Shown here: positions 30,289 to 40,023 of the stretch, in pieces | Layout of the letters: each line of letters begins with the position of its first letter | Position numbering within the stretch: position 1 is the first letter of the stretch | Assembly (NCBI GenBank): GCA_022843025.1 | Contig: JALHOL010000007.1 | Coordinates: forward strand, 124,001-188,000 | Source: Paracoccaceae bacterium | GTDB taxonomy: Bacteria > Pseudomonadota > Alphaproteobacteria > Rhodobacterales > Rhodobacteraceae | Length of the DNA: 64,000 nucleotides | Direction: 5' to 3' | Program-made: the position numbers and the translations under genes | The notes under the pieces: generated by a model | What the model was told of the DNA's origin: nothing | What the model saw: only the letters and a program-made list of their open reading frames with translations | Databases searched by the model: none

Positions 30289-31662
30289 ATGGCAACGCAA
30301 GTTCTGATGCCCGCGCTTTCTCCGACGATGGAGGAAGGCACGCTGGCCAAATGGCTGGTGAAAGAGGGTGACACGGTCAAATCCGGCCAGATCATCGCCG
30401 AGATCGAAACCGACAAGGCGACGATGGAGTTCGAGGCTGTTGATGAAGGCATCATCGGCAAACTTCTCGTGGCTGAGGGCACGGCGGCGGTGAAGGTGAA
30501 CACCCCCATCGCCGTGCTGGTGGAAGAAGGCGAATCCGCCGACGCAGCCCCTGCCCCGGTTGCCGCCAAGGCCGCCCCCGTGGCAGCCGCCGCCGCAGCC
30601 CCGGTGGCCGCGCAGGCCGCAGCCCCCGCCCCCGTGGCTGCCGCTGGTTGGCCCCATTCCGACCTGCCCGAAGGCGTGCCCACCAAGACCATGACCGTGC
30701 GGGAAGCCTTGCGCGAGGCGATGGCCGAAGAAATGCGCGCCGATCCGACCGTATTCCTGATGGGGGAAGAGGTTGGCGAATATCAGGGTGCTTACAAGAT
30801 CTCGCAAGGGTTGCTGGATGAGTTCGGTGCAAAGCGCGTGGTGGATACGCCCATCACCGAACATGGCTTTGCCGGTATTGCCGTCGGCGCAAGCTGGGGC
30901 GGGCTGAAGCCCATCGTCGAATTCATGACCTTCAACTTCGCCATGCAGGCGATTGACCACATCATCAACTCGGCGGCCAAGACGCTTTATATGTCGGGTG
31001 GCCAGATGGGCAGCCCGATGGTTTTCCGTGGGCCGAACGGCGCGGCCGCGCGTGTGGGTGCACAACACAGCCAGGATTACGCGGCATGGTATTCCGCCAT
31101 CCCCGGCATCCGCGTCTGCATGCCCTATTCGGCAGCCGATGCGAAAGGCCTGCTGAAATCCGCGATCCGCGATCCGAACCCGGTGATCTTCCTGGAAAAT
31201 GAAATCCTTTACGGTCGGTCTTTCGAAGTTCCGGCCGAGGGCGATTTCACAATCCCCTTCGGCAAGGCATCGATCCTGCGGTCGGGCACGGATGTCACCA
31301 TCGTCTCTTTCGGCATCGGGCTGACCTATTCGCTGCAAGCCGCCGAAGAACTGGCGAAAGAGGGCATCAGCGCCGAGGTGATCAACCTCCGCACCCTGCG
31401 CCCCATCGACTATGACACGGTGCTGGCTTCGGTGATGAAGACCAACCGCTGCGTGACGGTCGAGGAAGGCTTCCCCGTTGGCTCCATCGGCAACCATATC
31501 GGGGCTACGATCATGCAGCGCGCCTTTGATCATCTGGATGCCCCGGTGATCAACTGCACGGGCAAGGATGTGCCGATGCCCTATGCGGCCAACCTTGAAA
31601 AACACGCCCTGACGACCACCGCCGAGGTGATCGCCGCCGTCAAATCTGTCTGCTACCGGTAA
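30289..31662 (+). CDS. pdhB: pyruvate dehydrogenase E1 component, beta subunit, with N-terminal lipoyl domain
   Basis: The protein is 457 aa, about 120 longer than a bare E1 beta. Residues 1-80 are a lipoyl domain with the lipoylation site in [11 protein letters not shown]. An Ala/Pro-rich flexible linker follows (about residues 85-125), then the E1 beta core ([47 protein letters not shown]). This layout is typical of alphaproteobacteria. The lipoyl domain is about 90 percent identical to that of the E2 gene downstream. It sits 14 bp after pdhA. Confidence 0.97.
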   Translation: MATQVLMPALSPTMEEGTLAKWLVKEGDTVKSGQIIAEIETDKATMEFEAVDEGIIGKLLVAEGTAAVKVNTPIAVLVEEGESADAAPAPVAAKAAPVAAAAAAPVAAQAAAPAPVAAAGWPHSDLPEGVPTKTMTVREALREAMAEEMRADPTVFLMGEEVGEYQGAYKISQGLLDEFGAKRVVDTPITEHGFAGIAVGASWGGLKPIVEFMTFNFAMQAIDHIINSAAKTLYMSGGQMGSPMVFRGPNGAAARVGAQHSQDYAAWYSAIPGIRVCMPYSAADAKGLLKSAIRDPNPVIFLENEILYGRSFEVPAEGDFTIPFGKASILRSGTDVTIVSFGIGLTYSLQAAEELAKEGISAEVINLRTLRPIDYDTVLASVMKTNRCVTVEEGFPVGSIGNHIGATIMQRAFDHLDAPVINCTGKDVPMPYAANLEKHALTTTAEVIAAVKSVCYR

Positions 31663-31672
31663 GGAGGGGAAA

Positions 31673-32977
31673 ATGGCTGTTCAAATCCTGATGCCCGCCC
31701 TCTCCCCCACGATGGAAGAAGGCACGTTGGCGAAATGGCTTGTGAAAGAGGGCGACGCCGTCAAATCCGGCCAGATCATCGCCGAGATTGAAACCGACAA
31801 GGCCACGATGGAATTCGAGGCCGTCGATGAAGGCGTGATGGGCAAGATCCTGATCGCCGAAGGCACAGCAGGGGTAAAGGTCAACACCCCCATCGCCGTG
31901 CTGGTGGAAGATGGCGAATCCGCCGATGCTGCCCCGGCCCCGGCCAAAGCCGCCGCCCCCGCCGCCCCGGCCCCGGTTGCGGCCACGCCAGCCCCGGTTG
32001 CCGCAGCACCCGCTGCCGCACCCAAAGCCGCAGGCGCGCGCGTCTTCGCCTCACCCCTCGCCCGTCGCATCGCGGCGGACAAGGGCATTGACCTGACGCA
32101 GGTGCAGGGCTCCGGCCCGCATGGCCGTATCGTCAAGGCCGATGTCGAAGGGGCAAAACCCGTCGCCGCCGCCCCGGTTGCCGCCGCAGCCGCTCCTGCG
32201 GCCCCGGCTCCGGCAGCCCCGGCCACCGGCGGCACCATGCCCGCCGGCCCGTCGACCGAAACCGTCCTGAAAATGTATCAGGGCCGCGCATTCACCGAAG
32301 TCGCCCTCGACGGCATGCGCCGCACCATCGCGGCCCGCCTGACCGAAGCCAAACAGACCATCCCGCATTTCTACCTGCGGCGTGACGTGCGGCTGGATAA
32401 CCTGATGGCCTTCCGCGAACAGTTGAACAAACAGCTGGAAGCGCGCGGCGTGAAGCTTTCGGTCAACGACTTCATCATTAAGGCCTCTGCCTTGGCGCTT
32501 CAGGCCGTGCCGGATGCCAACGCCGTCTGGGCAGGTGATCGCATCCTGAAGCTGAAACCGTCCGATGTCGCCGTCGCCGTCGCCATCGAAGGCGGCCTCT
32601 TCACCCCGGTCCTCAAGGATGCCGACCAAAAGTCGCTTTCTGCGCTGTCGGCTGAGATGAAGGATCTGGCCACTCGCGCGAAAACCAAGAAGCTCGCCCC
32701 GCATGAATATCAGGGAGGCAGCTTTGCCATCTCCAACCTCGGGATGATGGGGATCGAAAATTTCGATGCTGTCATCAACCCGCCGCACGGCGCGATCCTT
32801 GCCGTGGGCGCGGGCATCAAGAAGCCGGTGGTGATGAAGGATGGCAGCATCGGCGTGGCCACGGTCATGTCCATGACCCTGTCCGTCGATCACCGCGTCA
32901 TCGACGGGGCACTAGGTGCCCAACTGATGCAGGCCATCGTGGACAATCTGGAAAACCCGATGGCGATGCTGGCCTGA
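31673..32977 (+). CDS. pdhC: pyruvate dehydrogenase E2, dihydrolipoamide acetyltransferase
   Basis: The protein is 434 aa. The N-terminal lipoyl domain has the modified lysine in [11 protein letters not shown]. An Ala/Pro linker comes next, then the E1/E3-binding peripheral domain ([33 protein letters not shown]), a second Ala/Pro linker, and the catalytic acetyltransferase core with [11 protein letters not shown] and the C-terminal active site [11 protein letters not shown] (His and Asp). It transfers the acetyl group to CoA. E3 is not encoded in the window. A terminator follows. Confidence 0.97.
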   Translation: MAVQILMPALSPTMEEGTLAKWLVKEGDAVKSGQIIAEIETDKATMEFEAVDEGVMGKILIAEGTAGVKVNTPIAVLVEDGESADAAPAPAKAAAPAAPAPVAATPAPVAAAPAAAPKAAGARVFASPLARRIAADKGIDLTQVQGSGPHGRIVKADVEGAKPVAAAPVAAAAAPAAPAPAAPATGGTMPAGPSTETVLKMYQGRAFTEVALDGMRRTIAARLTEAKQTIPHFYLRRDVRLDNLMAFREQLNKQLEARGVKLSVNDFIIKASALALQAVPDANAVWAGDRILKLKPSDVAVAVAIEGGLFTPVLKDADQKSLSALSAEMKDLATRAKTKKLAPHEYQGGSFAISNLGMMGIENFDAVINPPHGAILAVGAGIKKPVVMKDGSIGVATVMSMTLSVDHRVIDGALGAQLMQAIVDNLENPMAMLA

Positions 32978-32993
32978 CCGAACGACACAAACA

Positions 32994-33034
32994 AAAAAGC
33001 CCCCGAAAGCAAAGGCTTCCGGGGGCTTTTTAAC
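32994..33034 (+). terminator. rho-independent terminator after the pdh operon
   Basis: A 12-bp stem (GCCCCCGAAAGC with 33014-33025, one mismatch) sits between an A-run and a T-run, so it can serve both pdhC and the convergent cysE. Confidence 0.85.
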
Positions 33035-33042
33035 CTCTTATC

Positions 33043-33861
33043 TCAATCGCAGTCGACGCAACCCGTCAACTTGTGGTCCATCGAAACGGCCGGTTGCGAA
33101 CATCCCGCCTCGCCCACGATCTTGGCCGGCACGCCTGCCACCGTCTTCATCGGCGGAATGTCATGCAGCACCACAGACCCGGCCGCGATCCGCGAGCAGT
33201 TTCCGATGGTGATGTTCCCCAGAACCTTCGCCCCTGCCCCGATCAGCACGCCATTGCCGATCTTGGGATGACGGTCGCCATCCTCTTTCCCCGTCCCGCC
33301 CAGCGTTACGGAATGCAGCATGGAAACATTGTCCCCCACCACCGCCGTCTCGCCGATCACGATGGAATGGGCATGGTCAATCATCAGCCCCTTGCCCACC
33401 TTGGCCGCCGGGTGAATATCCACGCCAAACACCTCGGACACCCGCATCTGCACGAAATAGGCAAGATCCTTGCGCCCTTGTCCCCACAGCCAATGACCGA
33501 TGCGATAGGCCTGCACCGCCTGATAGCCCTTGAAGAACAGAATCGGCTGGATGAACCGATGGCAGGCCGGATCGCGGTCATAGACCGCCATCAGATCGGC
33601 CCGTGCCGCCGCCCCCAGTTCTGGGTCGCTGTCATAGGCCTGATCCGCGATCTCCCGCAGGATCTGCTCGCTCATCTCGCCGCTCGCCAGCTTCAGCGAA
33701 AACCGATAGGCCAGCGCGCGTTCCATGCTGGAATGGTGCAGCAGGCTGGAATGGATCAGCCCGCCCAAAAGCGGCTCGGCCCGGATCGCCTCTTGCGCCT
33801 CGGTGCAAACACGGTCCCAGACCGGATCAACAGCTGTCACTTTCGGTTTGATCTCGGCCAT
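33043..33861 (-). CDS. cysE: serine O-acetyltransferase
   Basis: The product is 272 aa from the ATG at 33861, preceded by GGAGGGCGCAG. It acetylates serine to O-acetylserine, the first step of cysteine synthesis. An N-terminal helical domain (VDPVWDRVCTEAQEAI) is followed by left-handed beta-helix hexapeptide repeats (GVDIHPAAKVGKG, DHAHSIVIGETAVVGDN with the catalytic His/Asp, TLGGTGKEDGDRHPKIG, GAGAKVLGNI). The reading frame is open 111 codons further upstream, through a small GTA-linked gene. cysE beside the GTA cluster is a known Rhodobacterales arrangement. Confidence 0.95.
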   Translation of the reverse strand: MAEIKPKVTAVDPVWDRVCTEAQEAIRAEPLLGGLIHSSLLHHSSMERALAYRFSLKLASGEMSEQILREIADQAYDSDPELGAAARADLMAVYDRDPACHRFIQPILFFKGYQAVQAYRIGHWLWGQGRKDLAYFVQMRVSEVFGVDIHPAAKVGKGLMIDHAHSIVIGETAVVGDNVSMLHSVTLGGTGKEDGDRHPKIGNGVLIGAGAKVLGNITIGNCSRIAAGSVVLHDIPPMKTVAGVPAKIVGEAGCSQPAVSMDHKLTGCVDCD

Positions 33862-34194
33862 ACTGCGCCCTCCATCCAGAACCTTTCTTCTACCATATAG
33901 CCGCGGAGGAGGACAGACCAACCATCGTCTTACCTTCCAGAAGAAGACAGCCTCACAAGCCGCCGCCAGCGCCAGCAGTGAAGCCGGGCCGAACGCCACC
34001 CCCAGCCGCCCCGCATCCGGCCCCAACCGCGACATGAGGCTGCCATTGCCCCAAAGCGGATGCAGCCGCCCGAAGCGGCGCATGTACCGATGCGCGGCAT
34101 GGGCCTCAGCCACCCGCGCGCCCGCATCCGCCCCCGGATCGCTCGTCAGATAAGCCGCCAGCGCAAGCAGATCGCCCAGCAACACCCGCCGCAT
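33862..34194 (-). CDS. small GTA-linked gene (DUF7742-like) in continuous frame with cysE
   Basis: The ATG at 34192-34194 overlaps the g15 stop (TGATG), indicating translational coupling. The peptide has the GDLLALAAYLTSD opening and a RRFGRLHPLWGNGSLMSRLG core, which I recall from the small proteins encoded between GTA g15 and cysE (DUF7742 family); function unknown. About 90 residues look genuine. After WKVRRWLV the frame has no stop and runs into cysE, so either the native stop was lost by a small mutation or a 383-residue fusion is made. The listed end is the codon before the cysE start, not a stop codon. Confidence 0.55.
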
Positions 34195-37100
34195 CAGGCC
34201 AACGTCACCGCGCGGAACGGCCCCGCCCCGAACCGGGCCGAAAGCTGCGCCACCTCCACGGTCACCGGCGCAGGCCCATCCACCGCGCGCAGCTCCGCCG
34301 TATAGGTCCAGTCGGGCACAGCCACCTCCACCTCGCGCAGCACCTCTGGCCCCCGACGCACGCGCAGAAGATAGGCCTCCCGCTCCTCGCCCAGCGGCAC
34401 CTCGGTCGACACCCAGCTATCCCCGTCAATCCGCGTGCGCCGCACCCAATGCAGCCGTGTCCCCGCCGCTGCCCGGTCAGCCCGCAGATGCGCCACCGCA
34501 TAGGGGCGCAGTCCGATCCCATCAAAGGCCAACCGGCGCTCTACCACATCGGGATCGTCAAACCCGCGATCCGCCGCACCAATACGCCATGTCCGCTCCA
34601 GCCCCCGCGCACCGGGTGACAGGTCAATCTGCGCCACTGCCGCCGTCATCAGAACCACCTGGCTCCCCGCAGGCCAGAAGGTCGGCATCGCCGCCTCCGT
34701 CCCGCATTGCCCGCGCAACCGCTGCGACAACTCCCACGTATCCGCGCCCACAAGGGTGGCCCCCGCAAACTGGAACAACTCCCAGCCATCCGCACTGCCA
34801 TCCCCGATGGCCGCCAGATTGGTCCCGTTCAGCACTGCCCCTTCCGCCGCCGCCGCCACGTTGCCGCTCGCGAACCGCACCCGCAGCGCAGCCCCGCGAT
34901 CCCACAGCCCCGGCCGCGCCGCCGCCATAGCGTTCTCCGTCTCGCCGATGATCGCCGCTTGCATCGTGACGCCATTCAGCGCAAAGCCATCCGCCCCATC
35001 CGCCCCCCACAGCGCCACCCGCCCCGGCCAGGGGCGCGCCGTCACGGCCAGATGCGGCGCATGGGGCACTTCCTGCCCCGTGATCAGCGGCAGGTCGAGG
35101 AACAGCGGATAAACCGGAACCGCAGGCAGAAAGGCCGCGATCCCGCCGCGCTCACCGCGGTCCGGCCCCGGCAGATACACCCCCGGCTCGACCCGCGACG
35201 CCTCAACAGACAGCGCCCCCGCCTGTTCCATCCGGTCAATGCGCCAACGCCGCCCCGCCAGCCGCACCACATCCCCCACCGCAATGCCCATCGCCGAAGG
35301 CGGCAGCGCAAACCGCGCCACATCGCGCCCAACCCGCGCCTCCGACAGCCACCGCTCCGCCATCCGCCGCGCCTCTTCCGGCAACAGCGCCAGCGGCACC
35401 TCCTGATCCAGCGCAGCCGCCCCTTCATGGTCGGCGCGCAGCACATCCGCCACCAGCCGCCGATACTCGCCCTCGGCATCCAGATAAGCCACGCGCAACC
35501 GCCCCGCTGCCTCGGCTTCGGCTGCGCGCTGCACGGTCAGCGCCGCATCATCGCCATCCATGGCAAGTCGGTCGACCGAAACCTCCGCGACAACCCGCGC
35601 GTCGCGGCGGCGAAAGGCCAGCCGCCCCTCGCGCTCCGTCGCATCAAACCCGCAGGCCAGCATCAAAGGCTGAATCGCAGCCCGCCCGGTCGTCAGACTG
35701 TCCAGCGCAAAGCCGCGCACCATGCCCTGCACCCCGTCCAGATCCGGCAAATCCAACCCTGCGCGCCCCACGATTTCCGCCAGCACAGCCTCCACCGGCT
35801 GCGCCGTCGCCCGCCCGTTCAACCAATGCCCCCGCGCATGGTTCGGCCCATCGGCCCAAACCTCCTCCCGGAGCGGAAAGGCCGGATAAGGCCGCGCGTC
35901 CCAAGCCCAGGCATAGGCATTGCCCATATCCACCATCGGCCCGCCATAGACCGGCGATACCGGATTGGCCTCCGCTTGCCCCCAATGCGCGGCCATCGCC
36001 CGGAAATACTGCATCTGGATCAGGTCATCGCGCATCCCCGCCGAGGCACGGGGCAATGCCCCCTCCGAGGATGCCGCATCATAGAACAGGTTCGGCTGAT
36101 TGGTCCCCTTGTCCACCGCCGGGCAGCCATATTCGGTGAACCAGATCGGCTTCCCAGCAGGCTCCCAAACCGTGGGCAGCGCCTGCCGCTCACCTCCGAT
36201 CCGCTCATGGTGCGGCTGTCCCCACCAGTTGCGGATATCCTTCACCCGCCAGATCCACGGCTCCCCCTCGCCATCGGTGATGGGCTCGCGCCGCTGCGCC
36301 ACCACACCCTCAGGCGAGGCATAATACCAGTCAAACCCCTCGCCCCCGGCAACATTGGCCGTCAGATAGCGCAGGTCGTGGACACCCCCCCTGGCCGCAT
36401 CCGCCTGATCCTCGCCCTCGCGCCAATCGGACAGCGGCATGTAATTGTCGATTCCCACGAAATCGACATGCGCATCCGCCCAAAGCGGGTCGAGGTTGAA
36501 GTATCGATTCCCATCCCGGTTCAGACCCGCATATTCCGACCAATCCGCCGCATAGCCGATCTTCACCGCAGGCCCCAGAATCGCGCGCACCTCTGCCGCC
36601 AGAACCCGCAACGCCGCTACGGCGGGAAAGCTGTCCCCCGCCCCCCGGATTGACGTGATCTCGCGCAGTTCCGATCCGATGCAGAACGCCTCCACCCCGC
36701 CCGCCGCTGCGCAAAGATGCGCGTAATGCAGGATGAACCGCCGCAAACCCCAATCCTGCGCAGGGCCGGAATAGTGGATCAGTTCACCCGCACGGCTGAA
36801 GTCCCCCGGCTGCGCCGCCCCGAAAAATGCGGCCACCTCCGCCTCTGCCGCCGCCGTCCGGTCCGGCGTCCCTGCCCGCCCCGGCGCCACCGACAGCGTG
36901 ATCCGCCCGCGCCAAGGCAGCGCAGGCTGATCCTCCGCCCCGCTCCATGGATCGGGCAAGCCATTGCCGGCCAACTGCTCCATCAGGATGAACGGATAGA
37001 ACATCACCCGCTGCCCGCCTGCCCGGATCGCACGGATCGCCTCGATCACCGCCGCATCCGCAGGTGTGCCGCCATAGATCGACCGGCCCTCCCGCTTCGG

Positions 37101-38084
37101 CACCTCTGCCGCCTGCGCCCGCCCGATGCCCCCCGCACGCCACGGCATCCCGATGCCATCCAGCACCGCCTGCTCCACCTTCGGGCGAATGGCGCACGCC
37201 CCGCAACGCAGATCATCCCCGAACCACGACACCACCAGCGACACCGCCCCCGCCGCGGGCAATTCCCGCCGCAACTGCGCCAGCGACACGGCCAGATCGC
37301 TCTCGCCCGCCGCGCTGTGCTGATTGGCCACCGTCCCGCCGCCAATACCACCGGGCAGCACCACCTTCTGCATCGCCAGACTGTATTCCCCCGTCCCGGG
37401 GATCAGCGCCACCGCCTTGATCGCAGGCGCAAAGGGAACCACCTGATCGGCCAAGGCCCCCTGCGCGGGGCGGATCACCTCGAACGTGAACTGCGGCACG
37501 CGGTTGCCATAGTCCGCCAGCGCCAGGTCCTCAAACACCACATAGGCCGTGCCGCGATAGGCAGGCGCCATCCCGGCACCCTCCACCGCCGCGATCTTAG
37601 GGTCCGGCAGTTGCGTCTCCGATCCCGGATAGACGCGCATCCCCAACCGCTGCGCATCCACCTCGGTCCCGTCCGCCCAGACCCGGCCAACGCCCAGGAT
37701 CTCCCCCTCGCAGAGCGCCACCGCCAGACTAACGCTATAGCTGTAGCTGGTCACCGTGGGTGCCGGCGGCGCGCCCTTGCCGCCCCCGCCCGACCGCGCG
37801 ACAATCTCGGTAAACCCCGACGCCCAGATCACCTGACCACCCACCCGCACCCGGCCCCAGACCATCGGCAGCGCCCCGCCAAGGCCCGATGTCATCAGCC
37901 GCAGCCGGTCCAGCCGCCCAGTCTCCACCGGCTCGGATCCAGCCCCGAACAGCCGCTGGTCGATCGCCCGCCCGATGGTCGCCCCCACCGCCCGCCCGAT
38001 CACCGCACCCGAAAGGCCCAGCACCGTGCCGCCAAAGCCCGCGCCTACAAAGGCCCCCGCCGCCGCAAGGATGATCGTCGCCAT
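34194..38084 (-). CDS. GTA g15: megatron/host-specificity tail protein
   Basis: The protein is 1296 aa, equivalent to RcGTA g15. It is the large baseplate/tail-tip protein that forms the distal end of the tail and contacts the recipient cell. The N-terminus is membrane-like and glycine-rich (MATIILAAAGAFVGAGFGG), the central part (about residues 400-750) is the GTA TIM-barrel-like glycoside-hydrolase-related domain (IGYAADWSEYAG, VGIDNYMPLSDWREG, PIWFTEYGCPAVDKGTNQP), and a phage-tail domain follows. The TIM barrel carries the acidic residues in WFTEYGCP expected of the family. It follows g14 after a 3-bp gap and ends coupled to the small gene before cysE. Confidence 0.95.
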   Translation of the reverse strand: MATIILAAAGAFVGAGFGGTVLGLSGAVIGRAVGATIGRAIDQRLFGAGSEPVETGRLDRLRLMTSGLGGALPMVWGRVRVGGQVIWASGFTEIVARSGGGGKGAPPAPTVTSYSYSVSLAVALCEGEILGVGRVWADGTEVDAQRLGMRVYPGSETQLPDPKIAAVEGAGMAPAYRGTAYVVFEDLALADYGNRVPQFTFEVIRPAQGALADQVVPFAPAIKAVALIPGTGEYSLAMQKVVLPGGIGGGTVANQHSAAGESDLAVSLAQLRRELPAAGAVSLVVSWFGDDLRCGACAIRPKVEQAVLDGIGMPWRAGGIGRAQAAEVPKREGRSIYGGTPADAAVIEAIRAIRAGGQRVMFYPFILMEQLAGNGLPDPWSGAEDQPALPWRGRITLSVAPGRAGTPDRTAAAEAEVAAFFGAAQPGDFSRAGELIHYSGPAQDWGLRRFILHYAHLCAAAGGVEAFCIGSELREITSIRGAGDSFPAVAALRVLAAEVRAILGPAVKIGYAADWSEYAGLNRDGNRYFNLDPLWADAHVDFVGIDNYMPLSDWREGEDQADAARGGVHDLRYLTANVAGGEGFDWYYASPEGVVAQRREPITDGEGEPWIWRVKDIRNWWGQPHHERIGGERQALPTVWEPAGKPIWFTEYGCPAVDKGTNQPNLFYDAASSEGALPRASAGMRDDLIQMQYFRAMAAHWGQAEANPVSPVYGGPMVDMGNAYAWAWDARPYPAFPLREEVWADGPNHARGHWLNGRATAQPVEAVLAEIVGRAGLDLPDLDGVQGMVRGFALDSLTTGRAAIQPLMLACGFDATEREGRLAFRRRDARVVAEVSVDRLAMDGDDAALTVQRAAEAEAAGRLRVAYLDAEGEYRRLVADVLRADHEGAAALDQEVPLALLPEEARRMAERWLSEARVGRDVARFALPPSAMGIAVGDVVRLAGRRWRIDRMEQAGALSVEASRVEPGVYLPGPDRGERGGIAAFLPAVPVYPLFLDLPLITGQEVPHAPHLAVTARPWPGRVALWGADGADGFALNGVTMQAAIIGETENAMAAARPGLWDRGAALRVRFASGNVAAAAEGAVLNGTNLAAIGDGSADGWELFQFAGATLVGADTWELSQRLRGQCGTEAAMPTFWPAGSQVVLMTAAVAQIDLSPGARGLERTWRIGAADRGFDDPDVVERRLAFDGIGLRPYAVAHLRADRAAAGTRLHWVRRTRIDGDSWVSTEVPLGEEREAYLLRVRRGPEVLREVEVAVPDWTYTAELRAVDGPAPVTVEVAQLSARFGAGPFRAVTLA

Positions 38085-38087
38085 GGC

Positions 38088-38522
38088 TCACTCCTGAACT
38101 GGAAAAGCAAAGCGCCCCACGATCCGCCGCGCCCAGGGCGCAGACAGTGGGCTCTCCACCACCCCATGCCCGGTATAGGCATGGACAAAACTCTCCCCCT
38201 CGGGGCCAAGCGCGGAAATTCCCAGATGCTTGGCCACCGCGCCCTCACGCATCCGGAACAGCAGCACCTGCCCCGGCCCCTCCTGTCCGGGCGCAACCGG
38301 CCGCAGGCACCGCGCTGCCGCCGCCCACAGATCCTCGCGCCGCCCGGCCTCTGACCAATCAGCTGTATAGGGCGGCACCACCTCTGGCTCCGCCCCCAGC
38401 ACCTCGCGCCAGACCCCGCGCAACAGGCCCAGACAATCCGTCCCCGCCCCCTTGGTGCTGGCCTGATGCACATAGGGCGTGCCGATCCAGCCCCGCGCAG
38501 CCGCCACGATCAACGCTGTCAC
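38088..38522 (-). CDS. GTA g14: NlpC/P60-type cell-wall peptidase
   Basis: The product is 144 aa from the GTG at 38522, which overlaps the g13 stop (GTGA). It is a cysteine peptidase of the NlpC/P60 fold: catalytic Cys in GAGTDCLGLLRGVW and the histidine in VAKHLGISALG. It sits in the GTA tail and is thought to cleave peptidoglycan cross-links during DNA delivery. An upstream in-frame ATG (38567) would overlap g13 without a ribosome site. Confidence 0.93.
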   Translation of the reverse strand: MTALIVAAARGWIGTPYVHQASTKGAGTDCLGLLRGVWREVLGAEPEVVPPYTADWSEAGRREDLWAAAARCLRPVAPGQEGPGQVLLFRMREGAVAKHLGISALGPEGESFVHAYTGHGVVESPLSAPWARRIVGRFAFPVQE

Positions 38523-39385
38523 GCGCCACCTGCGGCAAGGGACCGGCGCGGCGAAGCCGTAATCCAATCCTCATCCGGGACATGAGGAAATCCCCGAAAA
38601 TTACTGAAATTGCTAAACTTGTTTCGGCACGTATCGGCCAGCCGGTCACAGCCAGCCTGAACCCGCACGCTATCCCCCGGCGCAGGCAGGATCGCGGGCT
38701 CCTCCCACAACTCCACCACCCGCAGCCCCGGCTCCCAACTGTCGCGCTTGACCGATCCACCCAGCCCCGCCGCCGCGCCATCCACGAACTGCACCCGCCC
38801 CTGCCCGAACCATCCCGCCTCGAACCCGCCCTCCAGCGGCAACACCAGCACCCGCCGTTCGCGCAGCGCCTGAAGCACGAACGTCCCGCCAAAGGCCGCC
38901 GCATTCAGGTCCACCCCACAGCGCGCATCGCCCAGCACCGCATCACAGCCCTGCTGCAACACCCGCCCGCCCGTGCGGTTCAACGCCTCGCTCAACCCCC
39001 GCAACTCGGCCCGGAACTCTGCCCCCGCCTGCACCACTTCGCCCAGCGTGCCGCGAAAGCGCATCACCCGCGCCGCAATATCCTGCCAGTTCACCAACCA
39101 CTGCCGCACCTCGGCCCCGTCATATCGCCCTGCGCGCAAATCCTCTTCGCGCACCCCGGCATCCGACAACGCGCCAACCGCCTCGGAATTGTCCACCGCC
39201 AGCCCCGCAACCTGTTGCAGCGCCCGCGCCGTCAATCCTGTGCCGGCGCGGAACGTCACCCCTTCAAAGGCAAGATCGCGGTCATGGTCGGTGAACCCCA
39301 TCACCACCCCATCCCGCCGGGTCACCGCCCAGCACAGGCAGGTCGTGGTGATGCCGCCCGCCAGATGTTCCAACAGCGCATTCAC
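38519..39385 (-). CDS. GTA g13: baseplate hub protein (DUF2163)
   Basis: The protein is 288 aa. The DUF2163 core has the ITTTCLCWAVTRRDG opening and GFTDHDRDL. Four cysteines in two pairs (GCDAVLGDARCGVDL and GCDRLADTCRNKF) match the iron-sulfur cluster ligands reported for the RcGTA hub. It ends with FSNFRGFPHVPDEDW, a family signature. The coding sequence is locally AT-rich there (38590-38640). It overlaps g12 and g14 by 4 bp. Confidence 0.93.
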   Translation of the reverse strand: MNALLEHLAGGITTTCLCWAVTRRDGVVMGFTDHDRDLAFEGVTFRAGTGLTARALQQVAGLAVDNSEAVGALSDAGVREEDLRAGRYDGAEVRQWLVNWQDIAARVMRFRGTLGEVVQAGAEFRAELRGLSEALNRTGGRVLQQGCDAVLGDARCGVDLNAAAFGGTFVLQALRERRVLVLPLEGGFEAGWFGQGRVQFVDGAAAGLGGSVKRDSWEPGLRVVELWEEPAILPAPGDSVRVQAGCDRLADTCRNKFSNFSNFRGFPHVPDEDWITASPRRSLAAGGA

Positions 39386-40014
39386 AGCCGCACCTCCACC
39401 ACCGGGACGGATGGCACCTCGCCCGCCTGAAACGACGCGACGGATACCGCGATCCGGTCCGTATCGAACCGCACCGGTACGTCGAACTCGAACCCCGCCG
39501 TCACCACCGTTCCCACATCCGGCGGCAGCGCAAAGGTCACCGTCCCCGCCACCAGATCCAGCGCGTAATCCACCGTCTCGATCTGCGGATTGCCCGCCAC
39601 CGCCACCACCACCGTCCCCGCCACCGGCTTCAGGATCGGGCGGCGAAAGGCGTTGCCCTCCGGATCATAGGTCTTGGCCAGCTCGAACACCGTCCGCGCC
39701 GCATCCCCGGTCCCGATCACCTGATCCAGATCGGACACGCGCCCCGATGGTTTGCAGGATTTGAAATCCGCCCAATCCTTCCAGCGAAAGCCGAACAACT
39801 GCCCGCGCCGCGCCTCGAAAAAGCTGATCAGCGCCGCCACATCATCCAGCGACCGCAAGCCCAGCCCCGCATCATAGCGCCGCCGCGATTGCGCCCAGGG
39901 CGTGTTGCGCTCTTCAAACCCGTTGGCCAGCGTTACCACATCCGTCCGCCGCTCCGGCCCCCCCGTCGACCCGAAACTCAGGTTCGCCGGAAACCGCACC
40001 TCGTGAAACGCCAT
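39382..40014 (-). CDS. GTA g12: distal tail protein (DUF2460)
   Basis: The protein is 210 aa, the DUF2460 (phage conserved, TIGR02217-like) family. It opens MAFHEVRFPANLSFGSTGGPER and has FEARRGQLFGFRWKDWADFK. It forms the ring that joins the tail tube to the baseplate. Normal length, overlapping g13 by 4 bp. Confidence 0.93.
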   Translation of the reverse strand: MAFHEVRFPANLSFGSTGGPERRTDVVTLANGFEERNTPWAQSRRRYDAGLGLRSLDDVAALISFFEARRGQLFGFRWKDWADFKSCKPSGRVSDLDQVIGTGDAARTVFELAKTYDPEGNAFRRPILKPVAGTVVVAVAGNPQIETVDYALDLVAGTVTFALPPDVGTVVTAGFEFDVPVRFDTDRIAVSVASFQAGEVPSVPVVEVRL

Positions 40015-40023
40015 GACCCCACC

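Noticed and set aside
34707-38354. Two long plus-strand open frames (648 and 545 codons) opposite GTA g15 and g14
   Set aside because: They are antisense to well-supported g15/g14, very rich in Arg, Pro and His, and have no motif; high third-position GC makes such antisense frames common.
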